64,000 nucleotides of DNA from JAJXWB01 sp964634325. Its GTDB lineage: Bacteria > Pseudomonadota > Alphaproteobacteria > Rhizobiales > Beijerinckiaceae. A program made the position numbers and the translations under genes. How positions within the stretch are numbered: the first letter of the stretch is position 1; every line of letters begins with the position of its first letter. The notes under the pieces are model-generated. The model was given only the letters and a program-made list of their open reading frames with translations, ran no database searches and had not been told where the DNA came from. Below are positions 1 through 8,557 of this stretch, in pieces. Location: the NCBI GenBank assembly GCA_964634325.1, contig CAZWJF010000014.1, positions 1-64,000 on the forward strand, read 5' to 3'.

Positions 1-821
1 TTGTGCTCGGCGACGTCGTGGACGCGGAACACGCGCGCGCCGCGCGCCGCCGTCGCCAGATTGGCGGCGATGGTCGCAATCAACCGGGCGTCGACGGCGG
101 CGCCAAGCAACTGCCCGAACAAGGATTTGCGCGAGACGCCGATCAGAACGGGCAGGCCATATTCACGCGCCAGATCGTCGGTCGCGCGGAGCGCCGCGAG
201 ATTCTGCTCCTTGGTCTTGCCGAAGCCGACGCCGGGGTCGAGCAGCATATGCGCGCGCAGAACGCCGGCCTGACGCGCGAGATCGAGCGACTTCTCGAAG
301 AAGCGCTTCATGTCGGCGACGATATCGAGCTCGGGGTCGACGCTTTCGCGATTGTGCATCACCACCACAGCGGCGCCGGTCTCCGCGATCGTGTCCGCCA
401 TCGCACGGTCCTTTTGCATGCCCCAGACGTCGTTGACGACGCAGACGCCGCGCTCGACCGCGAAACGCGCCGTGGCGGCCTTGTAGGTGTCGATCGAGAA
501 CGGCGCGTCGACTTCCGCCAGCAGCGCGTCGAGCAGCGGCTCGAGCCGCGCGCGCTCCTCGTCGGCGGAAATCGGCGTATGGCCGGGCCTGGTCGATTCC
601 GCGCCGACATCGACGATATCGGCGCCGTCGGCGACGAGTTTCTGCGCCTGCGCGAGCGCCGCGACCAGCCCCGTGAACCTGCCGCCGTCGGAAAATGAAT
701 CTGGCGTGACGTTCAGGATGCCCATCAGCGCTCGGCGCTCTGTCATCGTGCGCAGAAAGGCGTCGCGGCGTTCGATCATCCGGCTGGTCGCATTCGGCGG
801 CGAAATCGGTTTGTCGTTCAT
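1..821 (-). CDS. folP: Dihydropteroate synthase (3' end beyond the window)
   Basis: Condenses 6-hydroxymethyl-dihydropterin pyrophosphate with p-aminobenzoate to give dihydropteroate, in cytoplasmic folate synthesis. The reverse strand reads MNDKPISPPN at the start, then the family signatures MGILNVTPDSFSDGG (about residues 33-47), DVGAESTRPGHTP, LLDPGVGFGKT and LIGVSRKSLFGQ. The last residues at the window edge (RVFRVHDVAEHK) match the family C-terminus, so only a few codons are missing. The ATG at 821 gives a normal short N-terminal lead. The next gene upstream on the same strand is a pterin carbinolamine dehydratase, so a pterin/folate pair is plausible. Confidence 0.93.
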   Translation of the reverse strand, partial: MNDKPISPPNATSRMIERRDAFLRTMTERRALMGILNVTPDSFSDGGRFTGLVAALAQAQKLVADGADIVDVGAESTRPGHTPISADEERARLEPLLDALLAEVDAPFSIDTYKAATARFAVERGVCVVNDVWGMQKDRAMADTIAETGAAVVVMHNRESVDPELDIVADMKRFFEKSLDLARQAGVLRAHMLLDPGVGFGKTKEQNLAALRATDDLAREYGLPVLIGVSRKSLFGQLLGAAVDARLIATIAANLATAARGARVFRVHDVAEH

Positions 822-928
822 GAATGCCTTCGAAACTCGCGGACGTCGCGCTCCGGCCAGAACGCCGCACCTTATGGCGCTCCGCTGACGCGGGAATGAC
901 ACCGCCCTGCTGCGCAGGTCAATCGGCG

Positions 929-1297
929 TCACTCGTCGACGATATAGCCGAGATCCTCCGGCGTCCCTTCGAGCGCGCCGCCTTCGGCTGCCGGACGCCA
1001 GCCGACCACGGCCTCGATCTTGCGCGCGAGTTCGAAATCCTTGTCGGTGACGCCGCCCGCCGAATGGGTGTTGAGGCGGACTTCCAGCGACGGATAGTTG
1101 AGGATCATCTCGGGATGATGCCAGGCCGCCTCGGCCAGATGCGCGACCGCACCCGCCGCCAGCATCGTCGATTTCCAGTCCATGGTGCGGTAGACGCGCG
1201 AGATTGCGCCGTTCGCAAAACGCCACTGGCCGAGATCGCCCGTCAGGCGCCGCGCAATCTCATCGGGCGAATAGACTTTTTCGCGCTCACGGGCCAT
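929..1297 (-). CDS. 4a-hydroxytetrahydrobiopterin dehydratase (PCD/DCoH family)
   Basis: Predicted pterin-4a-carbinolamine dehydratase, which dehydrates the 4a-hydroxy pterin left by aromatic amino-acid hydroxylases; in bacteria without them a role in molybdopterin or folate chemistry has been proposed. About 122 residues, typical of the family, with the diagnostic AWHHPEMILNY and LNTHSAGGVTDKD segments carrying the catalytic histidines. The ATG at 1297 follows a good AAAGGA ribosome site; the longer in-frame start 21 codons upstream adds only Arg/Lys-rich sequence. It lies just upstream of folP on the same strand, with 107 bases between. Confidence 0.9.
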   Translation of the reverse strand: MAREREKVYSPDEIARRLTGDLGQWRFANGAISRVYRTMDWKSTMLAAGAVAHLAEAAWHHPEMILNYPSLEVRLNTHSAGGVTDKDFELARKIEAVVGWRPAAEGGALEGTPEDLGYIVDE

Positions 1298-1407
1298 GGG
1301 CGTATCCTTTCGCGCGCGCTTCGGCTTTCGCCTATCTATGGCCGCGCCGAGCGCGGACAAGCCCTGCGCGCTTGCGCGGCGGCGCGGCTGCGGCCATAGC
1401 TTGCCGC

Positions 1408-1791
1408 ATGACGTTCGCGACGCTTTTTCGCGCAGCTACCGTGGCGACGCTGGCTCTGGCGGCGGCGCTGGGTTCGTGCGCGGTCCATGCGGAAAAGGCG
1501 TTCAGCCGATTCGACTATTGCGCGCCGCCCTATCCGCCGCCCTGCGTCGGCGAGGCCCGCGACGCCAACGAAGCGAAGCTGAAGGCCTGCGAGGCGGACG
1601 TCGAGCGCTATGTCGCCAGCGTCTTCGCCTATCGCGGCTGTGTCGCGGCCGAAACGGAGCGCGCCGTGCGCGAGGCTAACGCCACGATTCAGGCGCTGCG
1701 CTGCGTCCGCAGTCCCGAACTCTGCCCGAAGCCGCCGCCGCCCGCGCCGAAGCCCGGCAAGACGAAGAAGAAGCCGGACGCGCCGCGCTAG
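1408..1791 (+). CDS. Small exported Cys-containing protein of unknown function
   Basis: I do not recognise this 127-residue protein. It opens with an export signal (MTFATLF, then an Ala/Leu-rich core). The cut could be after AVHA (about residue 28, signal peptidase I) or before Cys24 in LGSC (lipoprotein-like), and I cannot decide between them. The mature part has Pro/Cys-rich CAPPYPPPC, several spaced cysteines that could form disulfides, and a Pro/Lys-rich tail (PPPPAPKPGKTKKK). The start chosen drops a long Arg-rich upstream extension of the open frame. Its 3' end is 65 bases before metY. Confidence 0.6.
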   Translation: MTFATLFRAATVATLALAAALGSCAVHAEKAFSRFDYCAPPYPPPCVGEARDANEAKLKACEADVERYVASVFAYRGCVAAETERAVREANATIQALRCVRSPELCPKPPPPAPKPGKTKKKPDAPR

Positions 1792-1856
1792 CATCCAGCG
1801 TTTGCGCGCAAGCGGCCGATCGTGTTGCATAGCGGCCCCATCCGACAGAGATTCCC

Positions 1857-3152
1857 ATGGCCGCACCCAAACCGCCCGCTTTCGAAACGCTGAGCCTGCA
1901 CGCCGGCCAGCATCCCGATCCCACGACGGGATCGCGCGCGACGCCGATCCATCAGACGACGAGCTTCGTGTTCCGCGACGCCGACCATGCGGCGGCGCTG
2001 TTCAATCTCGAAGTCGGCGGGCACATCTATTCGCGCATTTCCAATCCGACGGTGGCGGTTCTCGAGGAGCGGCTCGCGGCGCTGGAAGGCGGGTCGGCGG
2101 CCGTCTGCACGTCGAGCGGCCAGGCGGCGCTGCATCTGGCCATCGCCACGCTGCTATCGGCCGGCGATCATATCGTCGCGTCCGCCTCGCTCTACGGCGG
2201 CACGGTGAACCTGCTGGCGCAGACGCTGCCGCGGTTCGGCATTACGACGACCTTCGTCAAGCCGCGCGATCTCGCCGGGATCGAGGCGGCGATCATGCCG
2301 CAGACGAGGCTCGTCATCGGCGAGACGATCGGCAATCCCGGTCTTGAAGTGCTGGACATTCCTGCGGTCGCGAAGATTGCGCACGACGCCGGCCTGCCGC
2401 TGCTGATCGACAACACCTTCGCCACGCCCTATCTGTGCCGGCCTTTCGATCTCGGCGCCGATATCGTCACGCATTCCATCACCAAATGGATCGGCGGCCA
2501 CGGCGTCGCGATCGGCGGCGTCGTGATCGACGGCGGACGCTTCGACTGGCGGGCGTCGGGCAAGTTCCCGACCATGACCGAACCCTACGCGGGTTACGAC
2601 CGGCTCGTGTTCGCCGAGGAGTTCGGACCGATCGCCTTCGCCATGCGCGCGCGCTCCGAGGGCTTGCGCGATTTCGGCGGCTGCCTGTCGCCGACCAACG
2701 CCTTTCACCTGTTGCAGGGCGTCGAGACGCTGCCGTTGCGCATGGACCGGCATGTCGCCAACACTGCGGCGATTCTCGCCTTTCTGCAGAAGAACGACGC
2801 CGTGGCCTGGACCAACCATCCGACGCTGGAGACGCATCCCGATCATGCGCTGGCGCAGAAACATCTGCCGAAGGGCGCCGGCTCGATCGTCACCTTCGGC
2901 GTGAAGGGCGGACGCGAGGCCGGGCGCAAATTCATCGAGGCGCTGCAACTGGCCAGCCACCTCGCCAACGTCGGCGACGCCAAGACGCTGGTCATTCATC
3001 CGGCTTCCACGACGCACCGGCAGATGAACGCCGAGCAGCTCGCCAAGGCGGGCGTCGGCGAAGACATGATCCGCCTGTCGGTGGGGCTCGAGGCCGTGTC
3101 CGACATCATCGGCGATCTCGCGCAGGCGCTGCGCTTCTCGCAGAAGGGCTGA
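1857..3152 (+). CDS. metY: O-acetylhomoserine sulfhydrylase (PLP-dependent)
   Basis: Cys/Met-metabolism PLP enzyme, predicted to make homocysteine from O-acetylhomoserine and sulfide in methionine synthesis. Its 431 residues match the MetY size. Visible are HAGQHPDPTTGSRATPIHQT near the N-terminus, CTSSGQAALH (about 84-93), the Asp of LIDNTFATPYLCRP and the PLP lysine in HSITKWIGGHG (Lys210). The C-terminal HPASTTHRQM is also typical. A cystathionine gamma-lyase type activity cannot be excluded by sequence alone. An alpha/beta hydrolase starts 4 bases after the stop, so the two are probably co-transcribed. Confidence 0.92.
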   Translation: MAAPKPPAFETLSLHAGQHPDPTTGSRATPIHQTTSFVFRDADHAAALFNLEVGGHIYSRISNPTVAVLEERLAALEGGSAAVCTSSGQAALHLAIATLLSAGDHIVASASLYGGTVNLLAQTLPRFGITTTFVKPRDLAGIEAAIMPQTRLVIGETIGNPGLEVLDIPAVAKIAHDAGLPLLIDNTFATPYLCRPFDLGADIVTHSITKWIGGHGVAIGGVVIDGGRFDWRASGKFPTMTEPYAGYDRLVFAEEFGPIAFAMRARSEGLRDFGGCLSPTNAFHLLQGVETLPLRMDRHVANTAAILAFLQKNDAVAWTNHPTLETHPDHALAQKHLPKGAGSIVTFGVKGGREAGRKFIEALQLASHLANVGDAKTLVIHPASTTHRQMNAEQLAKAGVGEDMIRLSVGLEAVSDIIGDLAQALRFSQKG

Positions 3153-3155
3153 GCG

Positions 3156-3944
3156 ATGGACATTTCATTCAACGGCGCCGTCGTCCACGCCTCGACCGGC
3201 GGCGTGCCTTTCGACCCGGCAAAGCCGACGATCGTGTTCCTGCACGGCGCCGGAATGGATCACACCGTATGGTTCCTGCAATCGCGCTGGTTCGCCTATC
3301 GCGGTCGCAGCGTGCTGGCGCTCGACTTTCCCGGCCACGGCGGATCGGGCGGTCCGCTCCTCGAGTCGATTCCCGATATGGCGGATTGGGTCGCGTCCCT
3401 GCTCGACCATCTGGGCGTGAAGCAGGCCGCGCTCGTCGGCCATTCCATGGGCGCTCTCGTCGCCATCTCCTGCGCCGCGCGCCATCCAAACAAGGTGCGT
3501 GCGCTCGGCCTGGTCGGCGCGGCGCTCGCGATGCCCGTTTCGAAAGATCTGCTCGGCGCGGCGGCGGCCGATCATCACGACGCCATCGACATGGTCAATC
3601 TATGGGGCCACGGGTTTCATGCCGGCATCGGCGGCTGCGAATGGCCGGGCGTGTGGATGACCGGCTCGAGCGAGGATCTGCTGGAGAGGGCCAAGCCCGG
3701 CGTGCTCTCCAACGATCTCGTCGCCTGCAACGCGCATCAGGGCGTGGCGGACGACGCCGCGAAGATCACCTGTCCGACGCTGGTCGTTCAGGGGTCGCGC
3801 GACATGATGACGCCGCTGAAAGGCGCGCGGGCGCTCGCCGCGGCGATCAAGGGCGCGTCGATTCAGGTCGTGCCCGGCGCAGGCCACACGCTGATGATCG
3901 AGCGCGCGACCGAGACTCTCGAGGCGCTGGCGAGCGTGATGTGA
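3156..3944 (+). CDS. Alpha/beta hydrolase
   Basis: Cytoplasmic alpha/beta-fold hydrolase of 262 residues, substrate unknown. It has the oxyanion segment VFLHGAG (28-33), the nucleophile elbow GHSMG with Ser97, a probable acid in QGSRDMMTP and the catalytic His in PGAGHTLMIE near the C-terminus. It starts 4 bases after metY, which suggests one transcript. MetX-type homoserine acetyltransferases are also alpha/beta hydrolases, but this protein is too short and lacks their signature, so I do not call it metX. Confidence 0.85.
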   Translation: MDISFNGAVVHASTGGVPFDPAKPTIVFLHGAGMDHTVWFLQSRWFAYRGRSVLALDFPGHGGSGGPLLESIPDMADWVASLLDHLGVKQAALVGHSMGALVAISCAARHPNKVRALGLVGAALAMPVSKDLLGAAAADHHDAIDMVNLWGHGFHAGIGGCEWPGVWMTGSSEDLLERAKPGVLSNDLVACNAHQGVADDAAKITCPTLVVQGSRDMMTPLKGARALAAAIKGASIQVVPGAGHTLMIERATETLEALASVM

Positions 3945-3950
3945 GGCGCC

Positions 3951-5633
3951 TCACTCCTTCTCTTTCGTCGCCTCGTCGCGCAATTCGCGGCGCAAAATCT
4001 TGCCGACGTTGGTCTTGGGCAGAGACGATCTGAATTCGATCTGGTGCGGACGCTTGTAGCCGGCGAGTTGGTGCTTGGCGAACTCGCTCAGCTCTTCCTT
4101 GGTGAGATTGGCGTCCTTGGGCACGACGTAGAGCGCGACCTTTTCGCCGGATTGCTCGTCCGGCACGCCGACGACCGCGCATTCGAGCACGCCGGGATGT
4201 TCGGCGACCACGGCCTCGACCTCGTTGGGATAGACGTTGAAGCCCGAGACGAGGATCATGTCCTTCTTGCGGTCGACGATGCGGATGTAGCCTTCGTCGT
4301 CCATCGTTCCGATGTCGCCGGTGCGGAAGAAGCCGTCCGCAGTCATCACCTTGGCCGTCTCGTCCGGACGGTTCCAGTAACCGGCCATGTTCATCGGCGA
4401 GCGAATGGCGATTTCGCCGGCGTCGCCGTGCTTCACCTCGGCGCCGGCGTCGTCGAGTATCTTCACCTCGACGCTCGGCATGGGCAGGCCGATCGTGCCG
4501 GTGAAGCGATCGGAATCGGCGCGGTTGCAGGTGATCCCCGAGCAGGTCTCCGACAGGCCATAGCCCTCGACGATCGGGCAGCCGGTGATGGCGAACCATT
4601 TTTTCGCAACCGCCTCCTGCACCGCCATGCCGCCGCCGGTGGAGGCGACGAGGCCGGAGAAGTCGAGCTTCGCGAAATCGGGATTGTGGACCAGCGCGTT
4701 GAACAGCGTGTTGACCGCCGGGAAGCTGTTGAACCTGTACTTGCCGATTTCCTTGACGAGCCCCGGTATGTCGCGCGGATTGGGGATGAGCACGCAGAGC
4801 GCGCCGGTGCGCATGGCGACGAACGACACCGAGACGAGCGCGAAGACGTGATAGAGCGGCAAGGCACAGATCGAGATCATCTGCCCTTCGACGTTCTTGC
4901 GATTCAGCGCCGGCTGCAGCCAGGCCTCGGAGGCGAGGACGGCCGCCAGCAAAGCGCCATGCGTGAGGATCGCGCCTTTCGAGACGCCCGTCGTGCCGCC
5001 GGTATATTGCAGGATGGCGACATCCGCGCGCGTGAGCACGGGGGCCGCGAAAGTCCCCTTCGCGCCCTCGGCCAACGCCGTCTTGAATGCGACATGGCCC
5101 GGCAACGACCAGGCCGGCACCATCTTGCGGCGCACGACGAAATTGACGAGCGCGCCCTTGGCCATGCCGAGCAGATCGCCCATGCTCGCGACGACGATGT
5201 GTTTGAGATCGACGTGCGGCAGCGCCTCCTGAACCGTGGCGGCGAAATTTTCGAGCACGACAATCGCGGTCGCGCCGGAATCCTTCAGTTGATGTTCCAG
5301 CTCGCGCGGCGTGTAGAGCGGATTGACGTTGACCGCGATCAGTCCGGCGCGCAGCACGGCCGACAGAACGACCGGATATTGCAGGACGTTGGGCAGCATA
5401 ATCGCGACGCGGTCGCCGCGCCGGAGTCCCCTGCCCTGCAGCCAGGCGGCGAAATCGCGCGACAGCCGGTCGACCTCGCCGAAGGTCAGCGCCTTGTCCA
5501 TGCAGACATAGGCCCTGCGCTCGCGGTAGGTCTTGAAACTCTCCTCGAACAGCGCGGCGAGCGAGGCGTAACCGCTGGCGTCGACGTCTGCGGGCACGCC
5601 CTGCGGATAATTCTGTAGCCAGACGCGATCCAT
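3951..5633 (-). CDS. fadD: Long-chain fatty-acid--CoA ligase
   Basis: AMP-forming acyl-CoA synthetase (about 560 residues) that activates fatty acids with ATP and CoA for beta-oxidation or lipid synthesis. It carries the phosphate loop YTGGTTGVSKGAILTH, the GYGLSETCS motif, the adenylate-binding RTGDIG segment and VDRKKDMILVSGFNVYPNE, with a C-terminal catalytic lysine region KTNVGKILRRELR. The ATG at 5633 is preceded by a strong GGGGGAGGAAAG ribosome site, so the 14-codon upstream extension is rejected. A perfect inverted repeat lies just upstream (separate entry). It heads a minus-strand set with the thiolase-like and DUF35 genes, but the gap suggests its own promoter. Confidence 0.93.
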   Translation of the reverse strand: MDRVWLQNYPQGVPADVDASGYASLAALFEESFKTYRERRAYVCMDKALTFGEVDRLSRDFAAWLQGRGLRRGDRVAIMLPNVLQYPVVLSAVLRAGLIAVNVNPLYTPRELEHQLKDSGATAIVVLENFAATVQEALPHVDLKHIVVASMGDLLGMAKGALVNFVVRRKMVPAWSLPGHVAFKTALAEGAKGTFAAPVLTRADVAILQYTGGTTGVSKGAILTHGALLAAVLASEAWLQPALNRKNVEGQMISICALPLYHVFALVSVSFVAMRTGALCVLIPNPRDIPGLVKEIGKYRFNSFPAVNTLFNALVHNPDFAKLDFSGLVASTGGGMAVQEAVAKKWFAITGCPIVEGYGLSETCSGITCNRADSDRFTGTIGLPMPSVEVKILDDAGAEVKHGDAGEIAIRSPMNMAGYWNRPDETAKVMTADGFFRTGDIGTMDDEGYIRIVDRKKDMILVSGFNVYPNEVEAVVAEHPGVLECAVVGVPDEQSGEKVALYVVPKDANLTKEELSEFAKHQLAGYKRPHQIEFRSSLPKTNVGKILRRELRDEATKEKE

Positions 5634-5660
5634 CTTTCCTCCCCCGGCGGCCGTTCGCGG

Positions 5661-5692
5661 CCGTAGATAGTTCATGAATATACTATCTACGG
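5661..5692. promoter_or_regulatory. Perfect 11-bp inverted repeat, candidate operator of fadD
   Basis: Two 11-base arms (CCGTAGATAGT and ACTATCTACGG) are perfectly complementary around a 10-base AT-rich spacer. The site is 28 bases upstream of the fadD start codon, where a promoter would be expected, and is AT-rich in a GC-rich genome. It has no following T-run, so it is not a standard terminator. A TetR- or GntR-type fatty-acid repressor site is the likeliest reading; the regulator is not identified. Confidence 0.6.
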
Positions 5693-5720
5693 CGCTCTGT
5701 CGCGCCCGACGGAGGAATTT

Positions 5721-6113
5721 TCAGCCAATCGGCGTAAACATCGGAACTTTCTGGCCGTTCTCAGCCGCCTGAAACACGGCCCGGACGCGCTGGCCGATTC
5801 GCAAGGCGTCGAAATCGCAATCGACGATATTGCTCATCATGGTCGGGCCCTCGTCGAGCGTCACGAAGGCGACGGCGTAGGGAACTTCCGCGCGGCGCAT
5901 CACCGAGAAAGAATAGACGACGCCCTCGCCTTTCGACTCGACCCATTCGGTTTCGCCGAAGCAGAAGGGGCACAAAGCGCGCGGATAGAAATGCGGCTCG
6001 TCGCACGACATACATTTCTTGAGCGCCAGCCGGCCGGCGTTGGCGGCGTCCCAATAGGCCTGCGTCTCCACATTGGCGACAGGCGCGGCGATCTTGCGTT
6101 GTTTGGTCATCAT
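5721..6113 (-). CDS. DUF35 OB-fold protein with rubredoxin-like zinc ribbon
   Basis: About 130 residues. The N-terminal part holds a four-cysteine zinc ribbon (CMSCDEP and CPFC), the C-terminal part an OB-fold (GEGVVYSFSVM to VRAVFQ). Such proteins bind acyl-CoA and partner with thiolase-like enzymes encoded next door, for example in steroid side-chain retro-aldolases and polyketide-type thiolases. Here it overlaps the upstream thiolase gene by four bases (ATGA), which fits a two-subunit complex. Two consecutive ATG codons exist; I chose the first because it gives the overlap. Confidence 0.88.
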   Translation of the reverse strand: MMTKQRKIAAPVANVETQAYWDAANAGRLALKKCMSCDEPHFYPRALCPFCFGETEWVESKGEGVVYSFSVMRRAEVPYAVAFVTLDEGPTMMSNIVDCDFDALRIGQRVRAVFQAAENGQKVPMFTPIG

Positions 6114-7279
6114 GCGCGCTCCATCACGAGAACGGCCGCGCCGTGACGCGTGCCAAGCGAACCGCCGGTGCCGGACGCGACGGCCAGATCGCAATTCTTC
6201 ACCTGCACGGCGGGATGCGCCTCGCCGCGCAATTGGCGCACGGCTTCCAGCACTTTCGTCAGCCCGCCGCGATTGGCCGGGTGGTTCGAGCAGAGGCCTC
6301 CGCCGTCCGTATTGAACGGCAATTTCCCGACGCCCGAAATCAGATTGCCGTCGGCGACGAATGCGCCGCCCTTGCCCCTCTCGCAGAAGCCGAGATCCTC
6401 GACCTGTTTCAGCACGGTGATGGTGAAGCTGTCGTAGAGCGAGGCGTATTTCATGTCGGCCGGCTTCACGCCTGCCTCTTCGAAAGCGCGCCGGCCCGCC
6501 GCCTCGACGCCCGTATAGGTGAGATCGATGCGGCCGCCGTCGGTGTGTTTGGGCTGCTCGCCGCCGCCGAGAATCTTCACCGCCGGCCGTTTCAGGCTCT
6601 TCGCGATCTCCGGTCGCGCGACGATGATTGCGCCGCCGCCGTCGGTGATGACGCAGCAATCGAGCCGATGCAGGGGGGAGGCGACGAGCGGCGAATTCAC
6701 GACGTCTTCGAGGGTGACGACGTTGCGCAGCAAAGCGTGCGGGTTGTGCTGCGCGTGATGGGAGGCGGCGACCTTGATCCAGGCGAGCTGTTCGCTCGTG
6801 GTGCCGTATTCATACATATGCCGCATCGCCACCATCGCATACATATTGGCGATGGTGGGCGCATAGGGCTGCTCGAACTGCCCGTCGGGCACAGCCGCCG
6901 GCACGACGCGCGGCGCGGTGCCCGTCGCCACGCCCTCCGAACGCGGTTTGCCGGCGAGCGTGACCAGGGCCACGTCGCACTTGCCGGCGGCGATCGCCTG
7001 CGCGGCGTGCGAGACGTGCAGGAGATAGGACGAGCCGCCGATGTCGGTCGAATCGACATGGCGCGGCTTCAGCCCGAGATAGTCGACCATGGAGATCGGC
7101 CCCATGCCGGGCGCGTCGCCGGCGCAGAAATAGCCGTCGACGTCGTTCTTGGAGAGGCCTGCGTCTTGGAGCGCGCCCTTCGCCACTTCGGCGTGCAATT
7201 GCGCCAGCGACTTGTCGGGCGCATGCCGCCTCGGATGTTCGTAGATGCCGGCGATGAAGGCCGCGCCGCGAATGCCCAT
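6110..7279 (-). CDS. Thiolase-like protein (SCP-x/lipid-transfer type), nucleophilic Cys replaced
   Basis: A 389-residue thiolase-superfamily protein of the sterol-carrier/lipid-transfer branch. The fold is clear from DGGGAIIVARPE, SLYDSFTITVL and the C-terminal SNHPANRGGL. At the place of the usual nucleophilic cysteine the sequence reads DIGGSSYLLHVSHAA, with serines (about 83-84) and no Cys. Classical thiolysis is therefore doubtful; a retro-aldol or acyl-CoA lyase role with its DUF35 partner, as in Ltp2, is an inference. The gene is divergent from a CoA-transferase. Confidence 0.85.
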   Translation of the reverse strand: MGIRGAAFIAGIYEHPRRHAPDKSLAQLHAEVAKGALQDAGLSKNDVDGYFCAGDAPGMGPISMVDYLGLKPRHVDSTDIGGSSYLLHVSHAAQAIAAGKCDVALVTLAGKPRSEGVATGTAPRVVPAAVPDGQFEQPYAPTIANMYAMVAMRHMYEYGTTSEQLAWIKVAASHHAQHNPHALLRNVVTLEDVVNSPLVASPLHRLDCCVITDGGGAIIVARPEIAKSLKRPAVKILGGGEQPKHTDGGRIDLTYTGVEAAGRRAFEEAGVKPADMKYASLYDSFTITVLKQVEDLGFCERGKGGAFVADGNLISGVGKLPFNTDGGGLCSNHPANRGGLTKVLEAVRQLRGEAHPAVQVKNCDLAVASGTGGSLGTRHGAAVLVMERA

Positions 7280-7377
7280 TCCGTTTCTTCCCTGTTGGTG
7301 CGTTGCATGCGATCCTAGTGGCCAAGAGTTGCGATCCGCAATGCGCGGCTCGCAGGAAGGACATGCGGGAGGAGCGG

Positions 7378-8529
7378 ATGTACAAGGCCTTCGGCGACCT
7401 GAAGGTCCTCGATTTTTCGACGACGATCGCCGGCCCCTATTGCGCGCGGCTGCTCGCCGATCTCGGGGCGGACGTGTTCAAGATCGAATCGCCCGACGGC
7501 GATGTGATGCGCGCGCGCCCGCCGCTGCGCAACGGCGCAAGCTCCGCCTTCGGCCAGCTCAACGCCGGCAAGAAGAGCCTGTCGATCGATCTCAAGAAGC
7601 CGGCAGCAATCGACGCCATACATCGGCTTGCAGAGCGGGCGGACGTCATCGTCGAGAATTTTCGACCTGGCGTGATGAAGCGGCTCGGCCTCGATTACGA
7701 CGCGTTGAAGCCGATCAACCCGCGGCTGATCTTCTGTTCGATGTCGGGCTACGGCCAGACCGGCCCGTGGGCCGAACGGCCCGCCTACGCGCCGGTCATC
7801 CACGCCGCATCGGGCTACGACCTTGCGCACATGGCCTATCAGCAAGGGCGCGAGCGACCGGATTTCTGCGGCGTGTTCCATGCGGATGTGGTGAGCGGCG
7901 TCTACGCCTTCTCCGCCATCTCCGCTGCGCTCTATCAGCGCGAACGCACCGGATGCGGCCAGCACATCGACGTGTCCATGCTGGAGAGCATGCTCAGCCT
8001 CACGCTCAACGAATTGCAATGGTCGCAATTTCCGGTCGAGAAACCGACGCGGCCGATGTTCGGGCCGATGGAGACGAAGGACGGCTATGTGATGGTCGCG
8101 GTCGTCACGGAAAAGGCCTTCCGCAATTTCGTAACGGCCGCGGGACGGCCTGATTTCATCACCGACACGCGCTTCGCGGAATATTCCAAACGCCGCGCGC
8201 ATTGGGACGAGTTGATGACCGAACTCGAGAACTGGTCGCGCAATCTCACGCGCGATGAATGCATCGCCGCGCTGGAAAAGCACGACGTCGCCTGCTCGCC
8301 CTATCGGACCGTCGCCGAAGCGCTCGCCGACGAGCAGATCACCCACCGCGACGCGATGGTCGAAGTGACCGACGCCGGCGGTTCGTTCAGGGCGCTCAAT
8401 CCGCCGTTCCGCATGTCGGACGCGCAGACGCGCGTCGGACGCCACGCGCCGGCGCTCGGCGAACATACGCGCGCGGCGTTGAAAGACGCCGGCCTGTCGC
8501 ACGACGAAATCAAGGCGATCATGGGATGA
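7378..8529 (+). CDS. CaiB/BaiF family III CoA-transferase
   Basis: Family III CoA-transferase (383 residues), moving CoA between an acyl-CoA donor and an organic acid. Evidence: VLDFSTTIAGPYCARLLADLGADVFKIE at the N-terminus (a family hallmark), NAGKKSLSIDLK, GYGQTGPWAERPAYAPVI and the FHADVVSGVYA region containing the expected catalytic Asp. The ATG at 7378 has GGAGGAG three bases upstream, better placed than the ATG at 7363. Its divergence from the thiolase/DUF35 pair suggests one CoA-thioester pathway, substrate unknown. Confidence 0.88.
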   Translation: MYKAFGDLKVLDFSTTIAGPYCARLLADLGADVFKIESPDGDVMRARPPLRNGASSAFGQLNAGKKSLSIDLKKPAAIDAIHRLAERADVIVENFRPGVMKRLGLDYDALKPINPRLIFCSMSGYGQTGPWAERPAYAPVIHAASGYDLAHMAYQQGRERPDFCGVFHADVVSGVYAFSAISAALYQRERTGCGQHIDVSMLESMLSLTLNELQWSQFPVEKPTRPMFGPMETKDGYVMVAVVTEKAFRNFVTAAGRPDFITDTRFAEYSKRRAHWDELMTELENWSRNLTRDECIAALEKHDVACSPYRTVAEALADEQITHRDAMVEVTDAGGSFRALNPPFRMSDAQTRVGRHAPALGEHTRAALKDAGLSHDEIKAIMG

Positions 8530-8557
8530 TCGCCGAAACGGGCGGACGGCGCGCCGC

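Noticed and set aside
1792..1856. SAM riboswitch upstream of metY
   Set aside because: Only 65 bases are available and I find no SAM-II or SAM/SAH core sequence.
3156..3944. Homoserine O-acetyltransferase (metX) next to metY
   Set aside because: The alpha/beta hydrolase is 262 residues, too short, and lacks the MetX signatures.
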